Part shown: one piece after another, positions 6,673 through 8,650 of the stretch | How the letters are laid out: each line of letters starts with the position of its first letter | Position numbering within the stretch: position 1 is the stretch's first letter | Source: Prevotellaceae bacterium UBA1746 | GTDB taxonomy: Bacteria; Bacteroidota; Bacteroidia; Bacteroidales; Bacteroidaceae | Assembly (NCBI GenBank): GCA_905369775.1 | Contig: CAJPJR010000077.1 | Location: forward strand, 1 to 8,650 | Length of the DNA: 8,650 nucleotides | Direction of reading: 5' to 3' | The notes under the pieces: generated by a model | The model's database searches: none | Told to the model about the DNA's origin: nothing | The model's input: the letters and a program-made list of their open reading frames with translations, nothing else | Program-made: the position numbers and the translations under genes

Positions 6673-7275
6673 ATGAATATCATCATCGTACGCAATAATT
6701 ACGGTGATTCTGCGTTAATAGACAAAACAGTCACACCGCGCTACGACTTTTTGCCCGAAACGGCTCAACTTCGCAACGAGCGCCCCCTCTTCCTGCCCGA
6801 TTTCGCCAATCCGGCATCGGTAAGTCTCTACCTTGCGGTGCGCATCTGCCGCCTCGGCCGCAGCATCTCCGAGCGTTTTGCACATCGCTACTACGACGCA
6901 GCCACCGTCATCCCTCATTTTTCCGTGCCCCTTGCCCCCAACGGTCAATCGGCCGACAGCGAGCTGTCCTTTGCCGCAACACAAGGATTCGACAACGCGC
7001 TGCCCACAGGTCGCTATCTCCCCATCGACCGCGATCAATTGGCGGCCTGCTCCTTCTCACTCAGCGTCGACGGACAGGAACAACTGAACGGACACGGAAG
7101 CGCCCTGCGGTTTGACGCCGATCATCTCATAGCCCACCTCAGCAATTACCACACCGTCCGCAACGGCGACCTCCTATTGCTCGGAGCGCCGGCCGCAGAG
7201 CTGCTCATCCACCCGGAAAAACGCGTGGAAACTTACTTGAACGGCGAATGTGTCCTCTCTTTCAAGACAAAATAA
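6673..7275 (+). CDS. FAH-family protein, apparently catalytically dead
   Basis: This 200-residue protein belongs to the short fumarylacetoacetate hydrolase (FAH) family. It keeps LFLPDF (39-44), AVRICRLGRSISERFAHRYYD (55-75), GFD (105-107), the FSLSVDGQEQ strand and a NGDLLLLGAP turn (164-173). Active relatives such as human FAHD1 use the lid His and Glu, two metal-binding Glu in an E-x-E motif, a metal-binding Asp, a Lys and a Thr. Here those positions appear as Ser13, Ile16, Ser51, Tyr53, His82, Gln104 and Ala172. The frame is intact and the length is close to that of active short relatives, so this looks like a maintained pseudoenzyme rather than a decaying gene. Its function is unknown. 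It starts 25 nt after the asnS terminator with no obvious promoter, and ends 38 nt before porU. The alignment was made from memory. Confidence 0.85.
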   Translation: MNIIIVRNNYGDSALIDKTVTPRYDFLPETAQLRNERPLFLPDFANPASVSLYLAVRICRLGRSISERFAHRYYDAATVIPHFSVPLAPNGQSADSELSFAATQGFDNALPTGRYLPIDRDQLAACSFSLSVDGQEQLNGHGSALRFDADHLIAHLSNYHTVRNGDLLLLGAPAAELLIHPEKRVETYLNGECVLSFKTK

Positions 7276-7313
7276 AGAAGACATTTGCCCGGCTCTCCCA
7301 TTAGCTTACGACT

Positions 7314-8650
7314 ATGCCCCTCCTTCGCTCATTTCTCCTGCTGGCTTCCCTGACCACGCTCCCCGCTGTGGCCGACGAGCAAGCCTTCTACCATATCACT
7401 TCCCAACAGTGTGCAGTCGTTGACAGCCTACCTGTCTTCACCCAAGAGCTGCGCCCTGAGCAAATCGCCGATACTTACCGCATCGAGCTCCTGTTTCCGG
7501 AATACCGCGCACTGACTTCGGCCGAACGCAGCCTCGTTTCCACACTCCGCCGCCAACTCGGTGCCCCCACCTCGCCACTCATCCGACAAACACGGTTCAC
7601 CGATCGCGGCAAACCCGTGCTTGCCGTGAGCTTCTGCCCCTTTGTTTGGCACAAAGGACAATGGAAGTATGTCACTTCCTGCCAACTTCGCGCAGTGCCC
7701 CTCCATACAGCTCCGCGTGCCACCCGCGGACAAACAGACGCCGCGGAAAGATGGACCACACAATCCGTATTGGCTCAAGGAAAGTGGGCGAAAATCCGCG
7801 TAAAACAGGAGGGAATTTACCAAATCACCCCAACTTTTCTGCGAAAACTGGGATTTAATTCTCCCGAGCGCGTCAAAGTATACGGATACGGCGGATTGCA
7901 ACAAAACGAAGTGCTTGCTTTCGGGGCAGAATCGGCGGCAATAGATTCGAAACGCGTAGCCGACGACCTGACAGAGGTGCCGACGCTCCGCAACGACGGG
8001 AAGATACTTTTCTGGGCCGAGGGTACCACACGCCGCACGTACGATCACTACCGGAAACGCTGGACACTCAGCCAAAACAACTATTCTGCTTATTCCTACT
8101 ACTTCATCACCGAAGGTGAATCCCCGCTCACCGTCGAACAGCTCCCCGCTGTAGCGACCAACGGCCAAGCCACTCGAAACACCGTGCCCTATGCTGTGAC
8201 GCTCGACAAGGACGAAGCCGGATTCTACGAAGGAGGACGCCGATTCTTCGATGGTCATGACTTTGCACAAGGCAATTCGCGCAACTTCAAACTCGACGTT
8301 CCGGATCTGGACACCACCTCTGCCGACGCACTGCCCATAGAAATCTCATGGGGGGCCTCTTCGGCAACAGGGACCACCACTGCCGAGTTCAAACTCAACG
8401 GCGCAGAACTCGGACGCGCGGCCATCGGCTCCTATTACAGCCTGACCGAATCGGCCCGCGCCAACACTTCGGTGTTTGAACACTCCGTTTTGCCCGGTAC
8501 CAACACCATCAACATGGTTACCACCCAAGGCAACCACGCGCGGCTGGACTATATCACCATCAACTATCCGCGTCTGCTCACCGTAACGGATCAACCCTAT
8601 AGTTTCTCTCCACAAACAGATGTGACCACGACGCTACAAGTCAGTGGAGT
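7314..8650 (+). CDS. porU: Type IX secretion sortase PorU, N-terminal part (runs off the window)
   Basis: The frame is open from the ATG at 7314 to the window edge, giving 445 residues without a stop. A signal peptide is clear: Arg5, a hydrophobic core and an AVA site, with cleavage predicted after Ala20. The body matches PorU N-terminal regions: WAKIRVKQEGIYQIT (158-172), a VKVYGYGG strand, NDGKILFWAEG (227-237), NNYSAYSYYFIT (255-266), GGRRFFDGHDF (307-317) and LDYITINYPR (411-420). PorU is a C25 (gingipain-like) peptidase family protein of over 1,000 residues at the outer membrane. It removes C-terminal signals from type IX cargo and attaches the cargo to the cell surface. The Cys/His catalytic domain lies beyond the window and cannot be checked. 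No consensus promoter precedes it, so co-transcription with the FAH-family gene is likely. Confidence 0.85.
   Translation, partial: MPLLRSFLLLASLTTLPAVADEQAFYHITSQQCAVVDSLPVFTQELRPEQIADTYRIELLFPEYRALTSAERSLVSTLRRQLGAPTSPLIRQTRFTDRGKPVLAVSFCPFVWHKGQWKYVTSCQLRAVPLHTAPRATRGQTDAAERWTTQSVLAQGKWAKIRVKQEGIYQITPTFLRKLGFNSPERVKVYGYGGLQQNEVLAFGAESAAIDSKRVADDLTEVPTLRNDGKILFWAEGTTRRTYDHYRKRWTLSQNNYSAYSYYFITEGESPLTVEQLPAVATNGQATRNTVPYAVTLDKDEAGFYEGGRRFFDGHDFAQGNSRNFKLDVPDLDTTSADALPIEISWGASSATGTTTAEFKLNGAELGRAAIGSYYSLTESARANTSVFEHSVLPGTNTINMVTTQGNHARLDYITINYPRLLTVTDQPYSFSPQTDVTTTLQVSG

Noticed and set aside
7284..7309. TTTG (7284-7287) and TAGCTTAC (7302-7309) as a porU promoter
   Set aside because: The spacing is only 14 nt instead of about 19-21, and the -7 box matches poorly.
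7428..8270. 280-residue antisense reading frame over porU
   Set aside because: The sense frame is open for the whole stretch and carries a signal peptide and several PorU motifs; the antisense frame shows none.

Overview
All recognisable genes in this window lie on the + strand, and together they point to a member of the Bacteroidota, probably order Bacteroidales. Three things support this. The right end carries the start of a porU-type sortase gene of the type IX secretion system, which is specific to this phylum. The cleanest promoter (565-595) matches the Bacteroides-type consensus TTTG / TAnnTTTG. Starts lack Shine-Dalgarno sequences and often follow A-rich or C-rich leaders. Base composition is moderately GC-rich with many C-ending codons. 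I cannot name the genus safely; a Prevotella/Porphyromonas relative is plausible.

Layout: 1-663 is non-coding as far as I can see. It contains a -7-like promoter element pointing left, an imperfect inverted repeat and the der promoter. Next comes der (ribosome-assembly GTPase, 664-1977), overlapped by 4 nt by a small lipoprotein gene (1974-2393). After 49 nt with a striking C-tract comes purB (adenylosuccinate lyase, 2443-3789). A gap of 73 nt with a small hairpin leads to an RluB-type 23S rRNA pseudouridine synthase with a ~190-residue Gly/Tyr/Asn/Arg/Gln-rich N-terminal extension (3863-5182). Ten nt later follows asnS (asparaginyl-tRNA synthetase, 5193-6587), closed by a strong intrinsic terminator (6604-6647). 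Beyond it are a short fumarylacetoacetate-hydrolase (FAH) family gene (6673-7275) and, 38 nt later, the first 445 codons of porU, which runs off the right edge.

The left block is mostly translation and nucleotide housekeeping: ribosome assembly, rRNA modification, tRNA charging and purine synthesis. The right block begins a cell-envelope/secretion unit. The most unusual item is the FAH-family protein. It keeps the family framework, including a very well conserved RLG..I.ERFAHRYYD segment. By alignment from memory, however, it has lost every metal-binding and catalytic residue, so it looks like a pseudoenzyme kept intact directly upstream of the sortase gene. I found no mobile element, CRISPR array, tRNA or rRNA gene.
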